Source: Chiridota heheva (taxonomy: Eukaryota > Echinodermata > Holothuroidea > Apodida > Chiridotidae). From it: DNA of 64,000 nt. The notes below the pieces were generated by a model that did no database searches, was not told the origin of the DNA, and saw only the letters and a list, made by a program, of their open reading frames with translations. The number at the start of each line of letters is the position of its first letter. Position 1 is the first letter of the stretch. The position numbers and the translations under genes were made by a program. Below are positions 12,891-27,800 of the stretch, piece by piece. The stretch covers positions 275,501 to 339,500 of the forward strand of contig JAIGNY010003850.1 in NCBI GenBank assembly GCA_020152595.1, given 5' to 3'.

Positions 12891-15800
12891 GTAAGAAAAT
12901 TAACTTTTTACTCAAGTTTCCTCTAGAATTCGTAGTATTTTTAAATATTTATTTGAATATAAATTTTAAGGTCAAATGAATTACAGTTTAAATGATTTTG
13001 TGTAGTTTTGATGTCGAAAATATAAAGAATATGCCTTGGGTTTGTCACGTTTTCTACAAGTTGGCCATGTCGTAAGGCCTACACTCAGACTTACTAACGT
13101 CGGTGTTATGCACTCATGCAATAATTGTAGTGCTTATCCGAAGTAGGGACACTTATCATTACGGTCAATAGAAAAAAAAACACGATTTTTCGTGATTTCG
13201 ACCAAAATTGCAATGTAGGTCAAACATCAGGCCTAGTGTTACCTCAACAAAATTCCCACAAATCTAATTAATTTCAGTTTTTTAGCCTAGTATCAGTGAG
13301 TGGTTAGGGCTCACCCAAAATATAAATTTATAGGGGCACTTACGTTCAATATTATAGCCTACATGATTACGCATTAGCAGTCTGGGACCCCCATCACCAG
13401 TGCGATGTGGATAAACTTGAATCTATTCAAAGGAGAGCACAGAGCAGCCAGGTTCTGTATGGCAGACTACTCTTATAAATCTAGTGTAAAAAACATGCTT
13501 CATAAATTAGATTGGCCCCTGCTAAAATTGTCGCCATCAATAAAGATGAACTTATTCCCACCGTCAGAACTAATACAAGGAATAATCATGACCCTAATTC
13601 CCAGGTTCCCTATGCTAAAAAGAATGTATATAAACACTCTTTCTTCCCTCACACACTAAAGGATTAGAATGCTTTACCGTCAGACATTGTACATGCACCA
13701 AGCCTCAACTGTTTCAAAGCTTAACTTACTAACACTTGTATTGCTAACTAATTTTTTTAAATATTTTTTACTCATACTTTTTACGCTCGGTTGGCGTTCA
13801 TGTCCTCTTAAAGGATTTTTGCCGACTTAACCGATTCAGATATACACATCCCTCAGTACGTGTCATGTTGGCATTGAGATTGCCGTACGATTCTACGAGG
13901 GTTGTTATACATTACTAGTAGCGTTGCCACTGTATACCAAATTTCATCAATAATTTGTTTCAGAATCCGCGCCCTCTATTTTGGCGTAATGAAATTTTAA
14001 CAATAGCTCCGAACTCGGAAAAAAAACGAACATTTAAGTCATTATTTTCAATAAAAAAATAGAAATTGAACACAAAAATAATCCACTCACATTACAAAAA
14101 TGATGTTAATGTATCAAAATTGAGTAACGATGGTGTGTTGTGTGTTCGATTAAATGAAATATCGGCCGATTTTGTAACGCTACTTTCCGGTCATCTCACT
14201 GATCTGTTGACCAGTTTGCTATGCAATAGTGTGTGGTCACGATAAAACGGGGAAAACCCTATTATCAAAAGAGGTTTTGTTACCAATCCAAAAAGAAGAA
14301 ATGCAAAAGCAATTCTCAAGTAAAAAAAATGAAATTTTAAGCTTTAAAATGATATATGCCCCAAGATAAAACTCAATTGCGATAAATTTTTAAATAATAG
14401 ATACAAATTGAGGTTTTTAGCATTTTTTTAAAAGAAAAAGATTTCAAATCGGGCATATAGAACTAAGAAGTACATTTTCTCAGCTTTCCAAATATGTATA
14501 ACTTAGATTGGTCTCGTTGGGTTCCAGATCGCAAATTGGATGTCAAAGTTGGTGGGTATGAACAAAATGTCTTTCTATAAATAGTGGAACTAGTATATAT
14601 GTTTGTTATTTTGTGAATAAAACGGGGTAATGCAATATATTTTAAAATTTGAAAGATTCACTTAGTAATGGACTTTCATTGACAAAGTGTTTCTAAATTA
14701 TATTTTTGTAGAACGAAGCCAGGCTTAACTCACTGTGTAGGCCATAACATAAACAGAGTACAATGATAGCCTAGCCTAATGTTACGAAAGCAATTGGCCT
14801 ACTACGTTAGGCTACCCTAGCTTTGCTTATGGCTTAATTTGTACACATATTTTACAATTTCAAATTTAGTATTACACCTAGTGCACTTTGTTAGGTGTAA
14901 TTAATAATCACTTGAATCATTTTTTAAATTACCAAGCATAAATTAGGCCCCTGGTGCTAGATCATTTTTTCAGTAAATTCATATGCCCAAATTGTAAGTT
15001 AATTTGTCGTTATATTTTATGTGTAATTTTTAAACATTACAAAGGTCAACCCTAGGCCCTGGTTCCCCTGCAGTATGTCTACTACCCCAGAAAAGGGGGA
15101 AGTCTTGGCCCCTATTGTGAAAGTGCTGGGTTGAAAAAGGAAGATGTTTTAATTTGTGTTGCGGCTGGGGGGAAATGGGAGGTTGGTGTTTTCAAAATCA
15201 ATACGGTAATGGTTCTGGATTTAAGGGTGGGGGTTGAAGTTTGTCTTTAGATCTTGGCGTTAAACATGTTTTTGTATTAATACTTGTCCTTATTGTCAAA
15301 ACGGTATGTATTGTTTGTTAAGAAAACTTTAGAAAATGGAAGGGAAAAAAAATGCAGAACATATTAGAGCAAATGAGTAATGGTCTCATGTGATCAGCCT
15401 CCTCGTGGCAAGACTGGATAGGGCCTTTCAAAAGGTCCATATGCAGCTGAACTAATGGTCACAAGTGTAAACTGAGGATATCAGCTTGTGCTAACACTTT
15501 ATTTCATAAAAATGCATGTTCATCACTGCTTATAGAGTATATGTGTATATATAATGTGTGTGTTATGTGTACATGTATATATGTGTTCATGTGTATGGTA
15601 TATATATAATGTATTAAATAACAGTAATTAACAGTAATTAACAATAATTAAAAGTAATTAAACTGCTTCCTAGCATCACAGGGGCAATAGAAATGAAAAT
15701 AAATTAATTACATGGTACTTAGATCTCATAAAAAGCATATTTTGAATAATTGCATAACTTTCTGTCTATATTCGATATTATGCTCGTTAAGGAAATCATC

Positions 15801-18800
15801 AATTTTGTTAATTAATAATTAAGTGAATGAAATTGTTTTGTGCTGTGAATGCCCATATTCATATTCTATGGGCAAGTATCTATAACCTCCACAAGCTTGA
15901 AGTTATGGATTATTGAACATGGAGATTTCACACCTCTAATTATTGCAAATTGGAATGACCGTTTAGGTGTTTTTGACGAGTTGGAACAATGTTTGAGGTC
16001 CCAAAAAACATTGATTAATAACCTTTTTGGGCTTGATTTTCATTTGTTTGGAAAGCATGTGGCTCATACTTCATAATAAATCAAGTTTTATTGACTTACA
16101 TAATGCTTATTAAGTGTGGTACCTCTTACAAATTGTCAATATCTTGCATTTCCGTTGCCATGGAAACGCTTCAAATAAGTCGACTAAAACAAAAGCACTT
16201 CATTTAGTCATATCTTGGGATTCCCTTGACCGAATTTGATGATTCTTGGTGTTTTGTGTTTCTTTCATTGTGTTCTTTCATGGTATATTACTTAAAACTT
16301 CTTCCTTTAAACTTCATTTTTTAGTGTGGCATCCCTGTCATTAGGTACAATAACTATGGGTTTTTTTTTTAATTCACACACTAGAAAATTTATGATTGAA
16401 AAATAACTTTTTGGATATTCTTATACCAATTAGCCTAGTCTAAATAATACACTTTTCCAAATAAGTTTTCCTAAATCTTTACCTATTTAGCACCACGATA
16501 TGGGATAAAGTTCTCAGATTTGATGTTTTGGTCGCCATCTTTCTTAGTCACTGTGTACATTTGTGATCAACTATTCAAACGTCCACAAATAAGTTTTAGG
16601 AAGTTCCAATAAAATGCAGGTTGTTTTTCGCTGACAACATTTTTTTGATTCATATAATTTTATTAAATAGTTTTATAGTATAAAAGCTGTGTGCAAAAAC
16701 AAATAAAGTTAATATGTAAATGACATCCCTGATAATATAAACAGCACAGTTAGACTGTTTGCTGATGACTGCCTTATGTACAGAACAATTGATACCCCCT
16801 CTGGCCAACAAATCCTTCAAGATGATCTTAACAAACTTGACCAATGGCAAATGAATTTCAATCCCTCTAAATGCTACATCTTGTCAATTACCTCTAAAAA
16901 ATGCTTTAAATCACCTGTTTATACCTTATGCAACCAGCCACTTAAACATGTCAACTCCCACCTATACCATGGTGTTGAAATTGATAATAAACTTAAAAGG
17001 GATAAACATATACATAACATAACCAAGAAAGCTAACTCTGTACTTGGCCTATTAAAACGTAACCTCTCAAACTGTCCCACCGACGTTAAATCCACTGCTT
17101 ATAAAGCTCTAGTCAGGCCAGTACGTATCAGCAGTCTGGGACCCCCATCACCAGTGCGATGTGGATAAACTTGAATCTATTCAAAGGAGAGCAGCCAGGT
17201 TCTGTATGGCAGACTACTCTTATAAATCTAGTGTAAAAAACATGCTTCATAAATGAGATTGGCCCCTGCTAAAAAAAGAAGATACAACACCCGGCTACAT
17301 AAGCTATATCAAATCAATAACAATCTTGTCGCTATCAATAAAGATGAACTTATCCCTACTGTCAGAACTAATACAAGAAATAATCATGAACTCAATTTTC
17401 AGGTTCCCTATGCTAAAAAGAATGTATATAAACACTCCTTTTTCCCTCACACACTAAAGGATTGGAATGCTTTACCGTCAGACATTGTACATGCACCAAG
17501 TCTCAACTGTTTCAAAGCTAAACTTACTAACGCTTGTATTGCTAACTAGTTTTTCTTTTTTTTATATATTTTTAAAAATATTTTTTACTCATACTTTTTA
17601 CGCTCGGTTGGCGTTCATGTCCTCTTAAAGCGATTTTTGTCGACTTAACCGATTCAGATTCAGAAGTTAAACACCAAGATTGTTTTTTTTTCTTCTTTAA
17701 ATATAGCAATACATATTACCCCAGCTAAAATGTTATAGCCCAGATGGCAGTGTTTTGAACTTTGACTGTACTTTGGAGAGCTCGTCAGACATTTTTTAAG
17801 GAGTGAAAAGTAGCCCAGTAACTAAAAGCACCGTAAAAACAGTTTTTGAAGACATGGATGAGCTTGAAACATCATGAATAAGCATTGTTGGCAAAAAGAA
17901 AAAAAAAAAGAAGATAAAATGGTTACGTTTTCACAAAGAACTTAAAACTGAGATTTTCCTATGTTTTAACACAAGGCATAAAACAGTACAGCCAGCCATC
18001 ACTAACGGCAGCCATACTAACATGGCTGACTTAAGTTACGGTCAATACGAGAAAACAAAGATTTTTTGTGATTTCGACAAAAAATTGCAGATACCTCAAC
18101 TGAAAACTCACAGAAATCTAATGATTATCTGATTTGTCATGATATTTCAGCAAAAAAATAAAATTCCACTCCCCGAAATGGCTTAAAATGATGTATTTTG
18201 TATGGAAAAAATCAGGCCTTAACGTTACACTATGAAAGTACCTGTTGTGCGAAAATGTCATTTTTGGTTCCGATGCGATAGCATCAGGAACCTATGCGGT
18301 CATGATGGCGTATCTGTGTATGTATGTGTGTGTTTGTGTGTATATGTATGTATGTGTATGTACATGTATGTGTGTATCTTTTTGGGGGAGGGCCTTCACA
18401 ATGGTTATTGTAGGGATAGAACCAGTTTCTAGAAAAGTTTCAATTTTTTTCAACACTTCCGAGATCCAGATTTTTTGTGGGGGTTCGATGCGATCAGCAT
18501 CAGGAACCTATGCGGTCATGATGGTGTATGTGTTTGTGTGTGTGTGACGCCAAGTTTGTAAACACCAGATCTCAAGAACGGTAATGTGGATTCATATCAT
18601 ATGTGGTGCACAGGTAGCCTATGGTTTGTAGATGTGCCTTATTGTTTTTGGTGATGATGTCATTATAATATTAAGTGGGCGGTGCTTAATGTAAACATCT
18701 TGAAATGTACATATTTCTTCAATATTATGTTCGTTTTGTGTCATATTCCGTATAATAATAATGTTAGGTAGTGTTTACATGCTCATGGTATAAAAACTTT

Positions 18801-21800
18801 GAATCTCATTATGTGCAGTGGTAGGGCTGTGAACCTTTAGGGATTTTAGTAAATGTGTACACGCCAAAAAAAGCGAGCGTGTATCGTTTACACGCGTTTA
18901 GTACCGTAATTTTCGGAAATACACCAAAATTGCTCAAAATTTACGATGCGAAGTAAAAAAATTCGCGCAACCAGTATGGCAAAAGTATTGATTCCATTGC
19001 CCAAATAGATGCTGGAGTTTTGCTTTCTAAATCGTAAAAAGTTTACTTTTACAGTATAAATCATCATTTCTATAGAAAATATGCATGGAAATTTAGTTTA
19101 GAAAGAACAGATAACTCCCTTTCCATGTCATTTAAACTCAACATCGCGTAGCTTTTTTTGCCGTACTCGCTACAGCTTTCAATGTTCCACTGAAAATCTG
19201 GCATACTAGGCCTATTATACCTCACCATAAAACAATTAAAAACTGCGCCACCACCCCGGAAGTTCTGAAATATCAGTTCTCTCGAAAAAATGACCACCAC
19301 CTTTGAGAAGCATCTAGAATTTCAGTTTTGTCAAAACCTTTTGATGTTTGTTTATTTTGCAATATTTTGTCTTTCTTGCAAAATTTATTTGACTCATCAG
19401 GTAATATTTACATGTAAATTTACTGATTGTCACAATTTAAGTATTTTGAATGTGTTTGTTGGTCGATTTAACAGCTTGTAAAACGGGCCTTGATTGAGTA
19501 GGATTTAAAGCCTTATTATGACCCAGGCCTATTGTTAGTTTCACTGTTTACTGCTGCACATTCGCGGTGCATTTTACAAGTTAGGCTACTCTGATATCGG
19601 GGAAATCAAAGTGCATAGTATTCCCATTAATAGGTGATTACTGCACATTTGTGATTCTCACATTTAAAAAGGATTATGCTAGTTGGGTTTACAGTTTGTA
19701 AAAAGTCATTGATTGGAATTTTGTGAGCAGAATGTGTGTGTGATTTGAATCATGAATGATCATATTGATTTTAATGGCAAGACTGACTATGAAAAATGAT
19801 TACTCGCAATGAAGTATTCAGTAAACGTTTACAAGGATTTGCGAGCGTGTAGCGTGTACATGCTAAATGGTCACAGCTCTACTTGAGTTTGCTATTCAGG
19901 CTTGGAGTCCCTTTTATGAGAAGGATAAAATCATTTTGGTGCAGGTTCAGTGAAGAGCCACTAGACTTATACCCGAAGTAAGGAATCTCTCTTATGAATC
20001 GAGGTTGCGAATTCTTGGTTTGACCACGCTTGAGTTGAGAAGATTTCTTGGTTTGACCATGTTTGAGTTGAGAAGAGTACGCGGCGATCTGATTCAGGTT
20101 TTCAAATTCCTATCTGGTAATGATACTTTGACTTTCTGTTATTTCTTGCATGTTTCAGCTAATCCTCGTGTAACACGTGATAACAGCTGACCAAAGACTT
20201 GACCAAAGAGTTCTTATGGATAGATATTCAGTGTTTTAGCTTTTTGCAAGTTGTTAATGAATGGAATGGTTTGCCTAAGTGGTTAGTTAGCTCCAATTCT
20301 GTTCACAATTTCAAAGTCAACTTTGATAAGTTATTTACTAACTCTGGGTACCTTTGATTTTTTTTTTTTGTGGTGGTGGTGGTGTTAGTTTGTACTTTAT
20401 ATGGGGTTACTAACCCTTCTTAGCCCATCATCTTATGTTATGTTACGTGAAAATAATATTTTTGCGCAATAGGTACTATCATATTTCTTGTCATGTGAAA
20501 TTTCATATCATGTGAAATTTTATGTCATGTGAAATTTCATGTCATGTGAAATTTCATGTCATGTGAAGTTTCATGTCGTGTGAAATTTCCTATCATGGAA
20601 AACAGACTGCGTGAAAAGCTGTTTTTTTCATCGTTTTCAGCCATCCCAGGATGAGAAATTTAATTTTTTTAGTGTCTTTTGCACAGGATGATAGCGTTGC
20701 AAATAATGTTGGAAATGTGTGGGTACAACTTGAAAAGGGGAGTGGCCAAAACGGGCGCAGATACAAAAAAAATAAAAAATCACCATGCACGTTCGTTACA
20801 AGACACGACAATTGCGTTGTTGCGCACTATAATAATTGTTCAAATTTGACTCCTCAATGCCCTTGTTCTTTTGTTAATATTAATACATACAAATTAAATG
20901 CATCGTACATAAATAACATGCACGTAGGACGTAAAATGGTATGTTCATGCGCTCAAGGTTTCAAAGAGGATGCAGATATGTAAGGGGCGCATTTCTTGGC
21001 AGACGTGATCTACTTGGGATGTGCCAACATCTACAGTATGAGGACTACAAATGCAGGTGGATTTTTACGCACTTCATGAAATATAAAAACGGAGATGAAA
21101 AAACATCACATGAATATTTCAAGTTCATCTACGATGCAAAGTCTATTTCTACTCCACATACCATACTATACAATATTTACAGAGTTTTGAAAAGATATTA
21201 TTCGGTATTTGACAAGCTACATGCTGATAATCTAACTTTACTCTATGGCCTCCTGAAAGTGTCTCCTGAATATCTAAAATTACTTCTGACCAGAACATGT
21301 GGCCTATCCCATGATAGTACATTTGGCTATCCCATAATTCTCTTAAACAAAGGAAACCCTTCTTCTGTCCAGACTTTATTGACAGATGAAAACAGGAAGG
21401 GGAATTAAGCGGAGCCACCAATTAAACACAAGATGAGAGAAAATGACCACCTTAGATGTAACTGAATACACAAAGGGAAGTCTAAACTGAGGAATGTATC
21501 AAAATAAACGTTTTCATTAAAGTAATAGTGAGTAAGTTTAAGGGACCAGGTAATATCATTTGAGTCAGAATTTTAAAGTTCTAACAAATACAAATTAGCA
21601 ATCAACATAAAAAGATGGAAAATACATATTATTTCAGTTAAGAAATGGCAAAGAGCTTAAAAAAATACACTTGCAGCACATAGTTTGCAAACTTCAGAAA
21701 ACAGAAATGGCAAACCATAGGCAAAAAGAAATACTTATTTCAAAGCCCACATGAAGAAGCAACATGCAAGTAAAAACAATCTAAATGTGCTAAAATCACA

Positions 21801-24800
21801 CATTTTGGTATGATATGATCAAAATAAGAAAAACAACATTTTCCAACCTCTTACATATACAGTGCTGGATATTGTAGTTACAGTTACAAATTTCACCACC
21901 TGTAGGTGGTGCATCGAGGTACATCGAGGCCTGGGTCACGACGAGTGAACACACAATTACAATGACGGGGTCGTCGCCTGCGTATTCGGTTATGATAGTA
22001 ACAATGCTACCATGAAACGCTTATTACAACCCGGACGAGAACACAGGTACGACGTACGGAAAGACATTACATCGACAACCAAGTCAATGTCCACGTTCAC
22101 GTTTTATTGTATACATTTAAGTATGTAAGGGATCCTTCCATAACTTTGCAAGTTAAAAGAATTATTTTACTGATAAAAATAACCTGTTAATTTTTTGTAC
22201 CTGTTACTTTTTTTGTACCTGTTACTTTTTTTGTACTTAAAGGTAAAACTCTTAAATCATATTTATCTCTGTAAATTGTATAAATAATTCATGTCTAATT
22301 GCTAAATTTCATATTGTTAACTCAAGGCCTTATGTTATCACTGAATGCTTAGCGCAGATTTGAACACTTGTCTTAGCCAGCAGCTCCCAGTAGCTGTGCG
22401 CGGCCATCTCACATTGCTTCTAATTTTGTACAGAATTGTGAAAACTGATGGCAGGATTCGCACAATTGCACTGCTAATGCAAACCTTGACTGAAATAATA
22501 TGACTTTTCATTTGTAATGTCTTACCACAAATAATTCACTTCTGTACAAAGTCAATAGGTCTAAAGCAAATTTATTCACCCCAGAGTCACTCTGGTGACT
22601 GAGAATTTGGTACATTGATGCACATGAGTCACTGTTTCAGATATGACTCATATTTGACTGCCATTGCTGGGGGTAGTAGGGGTGCATTACACTCCTGGGT
22701 TCAAAAACTCTGTAGTATTTATCCACATACTCCGGCAGTTGAAAAAAAATCATTATTCTGTTTATATTCATTATTTTGTTTATATTCATGATTTTGTTGA
22801 TTATTCATGATTGGTTCGCATGCGTAGCAGTATGCGAACCTTGTTATGCAGAGTTCGTTTTTGAGATTTCCTCAGAAATAAAGTTTTTGAGAATTTCAGA
22901 AAATGGTAAAGTTTCTTCAGAGTTCCTTAGAAAATGGTAAGCTTTCTTCAGATATCCTTATGGAAGGTTAGAATTTTCTTATAAAATGTAAAGTTTTTCA
23001 GAGATAGTTATGATAGGATTGAAGACTAGTTTCCTTATAAAGTCTACAATACATTTGATATTTTCTTAGAAGATAACTGTAAAATGATATAATTTTCTAA
23101 TTTTCTTCAGAGATTTTCAAGTTTCTCGTGTAGTACTTGAGATTTAAAATCCTTAAAATTCTTCAAAATATTTGGGCACTGACAGTTGTATCAGGCATGA
23201 TTTTTTAAACTCCACCTTTATTATTTTGCTCATTTGCATAAAGTTGCTACAGTATTATGACCTGACCAGACTTTGTTATTTAATATGCTTAGTCAGGGAG
23301 TGTGACAGGATGTGATTGCATATAAACATAGAGAGGGATGCCATGTGGCACATGGATTGAGGCCATGAAGGACAAATGATATAATATTTACTATGTTGTA
23401 TACACCAAGGGCTATATCAGGCATAATTAAAATCCTGAAATCCCCCCAAAATTAACTTCCCTGCAGTTTATCATGTACATATAAAGAGAATGAAAGGAAT
23501 GAAAAGTAATATCATTTGACAAACATGTATAGAGCTTTTCACTTTTTTATGATTAATAAAGAAAACTGTCAGTGTTTTATTTACTTGTGCATTTGTACAA
23601 ACTTGTTTTTTAGGTCAATCTCACTTTGTACCTTCTTTCTTTCTTCTCTGACCACAACTTTACAGCTTCCGCATATGAAAATTTGTCGAGAGAAGGTCCA
23701 TTGATGCCAATACGCATAAGATAATCAAGTGTATCTTCCTTCATCCTGTTTCTAACATCACTTTTCACAAGTTTCATCTCGGAGAAATCCCTCTCACAAT
23801 CAGCAGTATGTGGAGGAAGAGTTTTATGAATTTTAGCGAGTTTTGAAATGTTTGGAAACATTTTGCTTGCTGTTTTCCGTGACAAAAGCATATCTATGAA
23901 TTTGGATGTGCCTGTTTTTTTGCTTGTTGTTGGTTGTTGCATGTCTGGTGCAGGAAGAAGAGAATCAATGTAATCTTGAATATCTGAAAGTTCTGCCAGT
24001 ACATCATCCACATCCAGGCCAAATTGTTCACTTAAAATAGTAACAGACTTGCTTAATTCTGCTTCCTTCTTTGGCTCATAATATGACTTGTCAGCAAACT
24101 TTCCAAATGCCTCCATCACATGGTTATTTTGAAATCTTTCAAATATGTTTTCTTTGAGTTTGTTAATAAATGGTTTCTTGATCTTAGTATTAAATGCTAG
24201 CAGTGCCGCCTTTCTAGCTTCTTCATCAGTAAGATGTACTTTGATGTCATTGTTGCTGAGCTTTATTATAAGATGGTTTGTCCTTCTTTGCTTCAAGTGC
24301 CTTCAATGTTGACTCTTTACACTTTTCTACCTGTGCAAAATCTATCGATTTAGTTTGAAACAAACAACTGAGAATGTTGATAGTTGGAAGGATGTCACAG
24401 AGGAGAAGGAGAATGGCAATAAATTCGATTTTAGTCATCATGTGGTAAAGTCCAGCAGCAACAATTTCACCTCATTCTTCACTCTCTCTGCTGAGACTGA
24501 TAAGGACACTTGGGAGGATTTTCTTTAATCCCACGGCACACCTTCCTAATGCTAACCACCTAGTAGGGCTTGGATCCTTCACTTTCCCAGTTGCACTCTC
24601 ACCATCTGGTCCTGCATGTAGGGAATCACTGAGAAGTTTCTGCACACTCTCCAGTCCTTTGGTCCTTACAGCACTTCTTGCATAGAATTCATGAAGTTTA
24701 CTCAATGTTTTCTTGAACTTTGCAATGGCAGTAAATGTGTTTCCAGACTTGGATGCTGCCCAGTTTCACTTATGGGCAGCACAATGTTGCCCCAATGCTT

Positions 24801-27800
24801 TTACAATGTTTTCATAATCAGCTTCTTTAGCAATTTGAAAATCTACTATTTTCTTGATGGCTCCATTGTGCTTCCCAACCATAACTGAAGCCCCATCAGT
24901 CCCAAGACCAACTAACCCATCAAATGGCAGTCTGCTCTCCTGCATGTATTTTGTTACTATGCTACACATTTTGTCTGCATTTAAAGTTAGGTTCTCATCT
25001 CTGCTAGAGTCGCTATGAAGACAATCCAGTATTTTTAAGAACTTTGTGACAATTTCCCCCTTAGAATTTATGTATTTAGCATGGATAACCATTTGTTCAA
25101 TTGTGCTAATGTCAGTGGTTTCATCAATCATCAGTGAAAAGTACTTATTTTGACGCAACTCATCAAGTGTTTCTACTTCAATGACTTCACTGATGCACAT
25201 TAGGAATTCTTGAATGGAAGTTTCCGAGGTGTATTTTAGTTAGTTGTATGAGGGATGTTGTTTTGTGCTAAGAAATACAGACATTGGAAGGCTTTAACCA
25301 TGTTTTCTGGACTTATTTCCTTTGGTTTTGTTATCATTTCACCAACATGTTTAGAGGTCTCACTTTGTAATTAAAGGGAAACAGAAACATAATGTTCAAC
25401 AGTGCTCTCGTGGTCCTTAATGCTTTATAACCGTAGTCTGACACATCCCACTTTGTTCCATGTATCCCTCCCAAATGGTGTTTTGTTGAAATTTTGACGG
25501 TAGTTACAAAACATTCCAGAGCCAGGAATATACAGTAACCATGGCCGATTTACTTTCCAGTTTGAATCAAAAGTAGAAGCATGTTTCTTTCTTTTTTCAC
25601 TAGTCTCCACTTGCGATGAATGTGGCTCAACAGCTGTTTCAGATTCAGAGTCAAAATTGGCAACTGCGGCATTATTATCCTCGTTTATATTTCTTTTCCT
25701 CTTCCAAAAAAAATTGTCAAGTTTGCGTTGAGATTCTTTAACCCTTTTTTGTGATGCCATCCTGCTGTGTATAACTGATACATGCTTCAAGTTTCATATT
25801 AAATTCAGTTTGGTGAGGCCTATCAATTTCGCGGAGGAAGGATTTACGAATTATTTTATGTGCAATGAGACTAAAGAGTATAATGGATATTCAACTGTAA
25901 AAGCCCCCTCCCCCCCCCCAAAAAAAAAAAAAAATTTAGTACAAACACGCCGGAAACTGTTCTCTAAATTCCCATTGTTATTCATCTTGCCCAAACATTT
26001 TACCGCTTTCTAGATTTGTCCCGGTATCGTTCGACGAAAGCCATACATTATTATAATTCTTTAGCGGCACATGTTCCTGTAAACTACGCAACAACTTTTG
26101 CCAGTATCAAATCCCCCACAAATCCCAAGAATATAGATCAGTCCGTTATATTGTTGAATGCATATGGGGTTTATAACAAATATGATTGGTTACTTACATT
26201 TGGACCGGTCTATAAGCACGCCTTGGGCCCTTGGGGGTGTGTATAATATTTACTTTGTTAAGTTTGTTTGGATGGTAAGTGACAGACTTGGCAAGCTGCC
26301 AGCGCTGATTCACACGGATTAAAACATGAACCTGAACAGTGTGCATGCAAAGAGCTTCGTATATATGTGATTTTATGATAATATTTACATTCAATTGCGT
26401 TGTATTCCTACATAATTCAGTTGTTTTGATTGGAATTTATTGTGCATAATGTATGTGAGTAAATCAGCGGATGACATAAATAGAGCGAGATTAAAAGGAG
26501 ATCTGTTAAAACACAGATTTAATTAATCGAATTGAACTTTTGAGTGCCGGGCGGAAGAGTGATTTTTAGAGCCGAGTGCTGGGCAGGAATTTGGAGTCCT
26601 GGGCAGGCCCGCCCAGCGCCGCCCACCGTAGCTAGAACTCTGGTCGTGATGTCACAGCCTCAGATTCCTCAAAGTCTTTATGTATTTTAAAGAAAGTTTA
26701 TTTAATATTTTCACTATCTAAATTATTTTTCTGCAAACTTTCTTCAGGTGGTATATTATGAATACTCTTCCTAGATTTTTGTTGTTGTTGTTGTTGTCAT
26801 ATCCCATGGTTTATGAGCCACAAAATTACTGGAGAAAATATGATAAGAAAATATTTGAAGCAACATGAATGAAGGAAATTTGTGTAAATCAATTGTTAGC
26901 TTTCTTAAGAATGAATGTATAAAGGTGAGAAAGTTGGCTGCTATATAATAGCAAAACTATAAAAGAGAGTAACACTCCATATGGAACCAAACTACACCCA
27001 ATTCATATCCTTTTCAATCTACAAAAACAATATAACAAAATAAATGAACTGTAATGACAAGATTTTTGAAGACTACAGAATGTTACTGTAAAGTCATGTC
27101 AACAGTACACTGCTTTATATATACTGTTTCTAAGGGGTCAAACTGATAATCAACAGAGTTAACAAAATTTGTTGTCTATCTCAGTATTGCTAAAAAAAAA
27201 AAAAAAAAGTTTTTTAGATATACATGTACCATAAGATTGGTTTATGGGGCCTGTGATAGCATGAAATAATCACAAATCTGCATTGTAGAACAACAAGCAT
27301 AAATGTTTCAAATGATATCAGTTCTGAAGTGAGAACAAGACTGAGAACAAGAACAGCAAAATTGTGTATAGTACTGTAGCTTGTTCCTTATTAGAAAAAA
27401 ACAAAAACAATCTGCATTAATGCTGTATACTGGTCTAGTCAGATAATGATGAAGAGTATGCTTCAAATCAACTCAGAAAACCAGCTCTACCTACAGACCT
27501 ACTTGTATGTGCTTAACTTTTCAACATGCTTTAAACTAGTTAACATTTCATAAACTTTCTATATTAAGGCATTGTGTATTAAAGGTAAATATATAGTGTA
27601 TGATCAGACACTGCAAACTTATGTTCAAAACCAATATCAGTCTTATGTTATGTTTCTTGTGTTATTTCTGTGATCCAAAAGTAAATTGGCACATTTTTGA
27701 CAAAAATATAAGTTGCGAAAAAGTAGCAAATAATCAACATTCATTAACAGTACCACGATGCAATGTTAACGGTCATACTATTTTGTAACTGCAGCCTGCA

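Noticed and set aside
18822..19881. Target-site duplication around the TAGGGCTGTG element
   Set aside because: The 8-mers outside the ends do not match in any register tried.
22849..26642. Full hAT element with CAGAGTTC ends
   Set aside because: CAGAGTTC at 22849 and GAACTCTG at 26635-26642 are inverted, but the identity stops after eight bases and the flanking 8-mers (TTGTTATG, GTCGTGAT) differ, so the pairing is not convincing.
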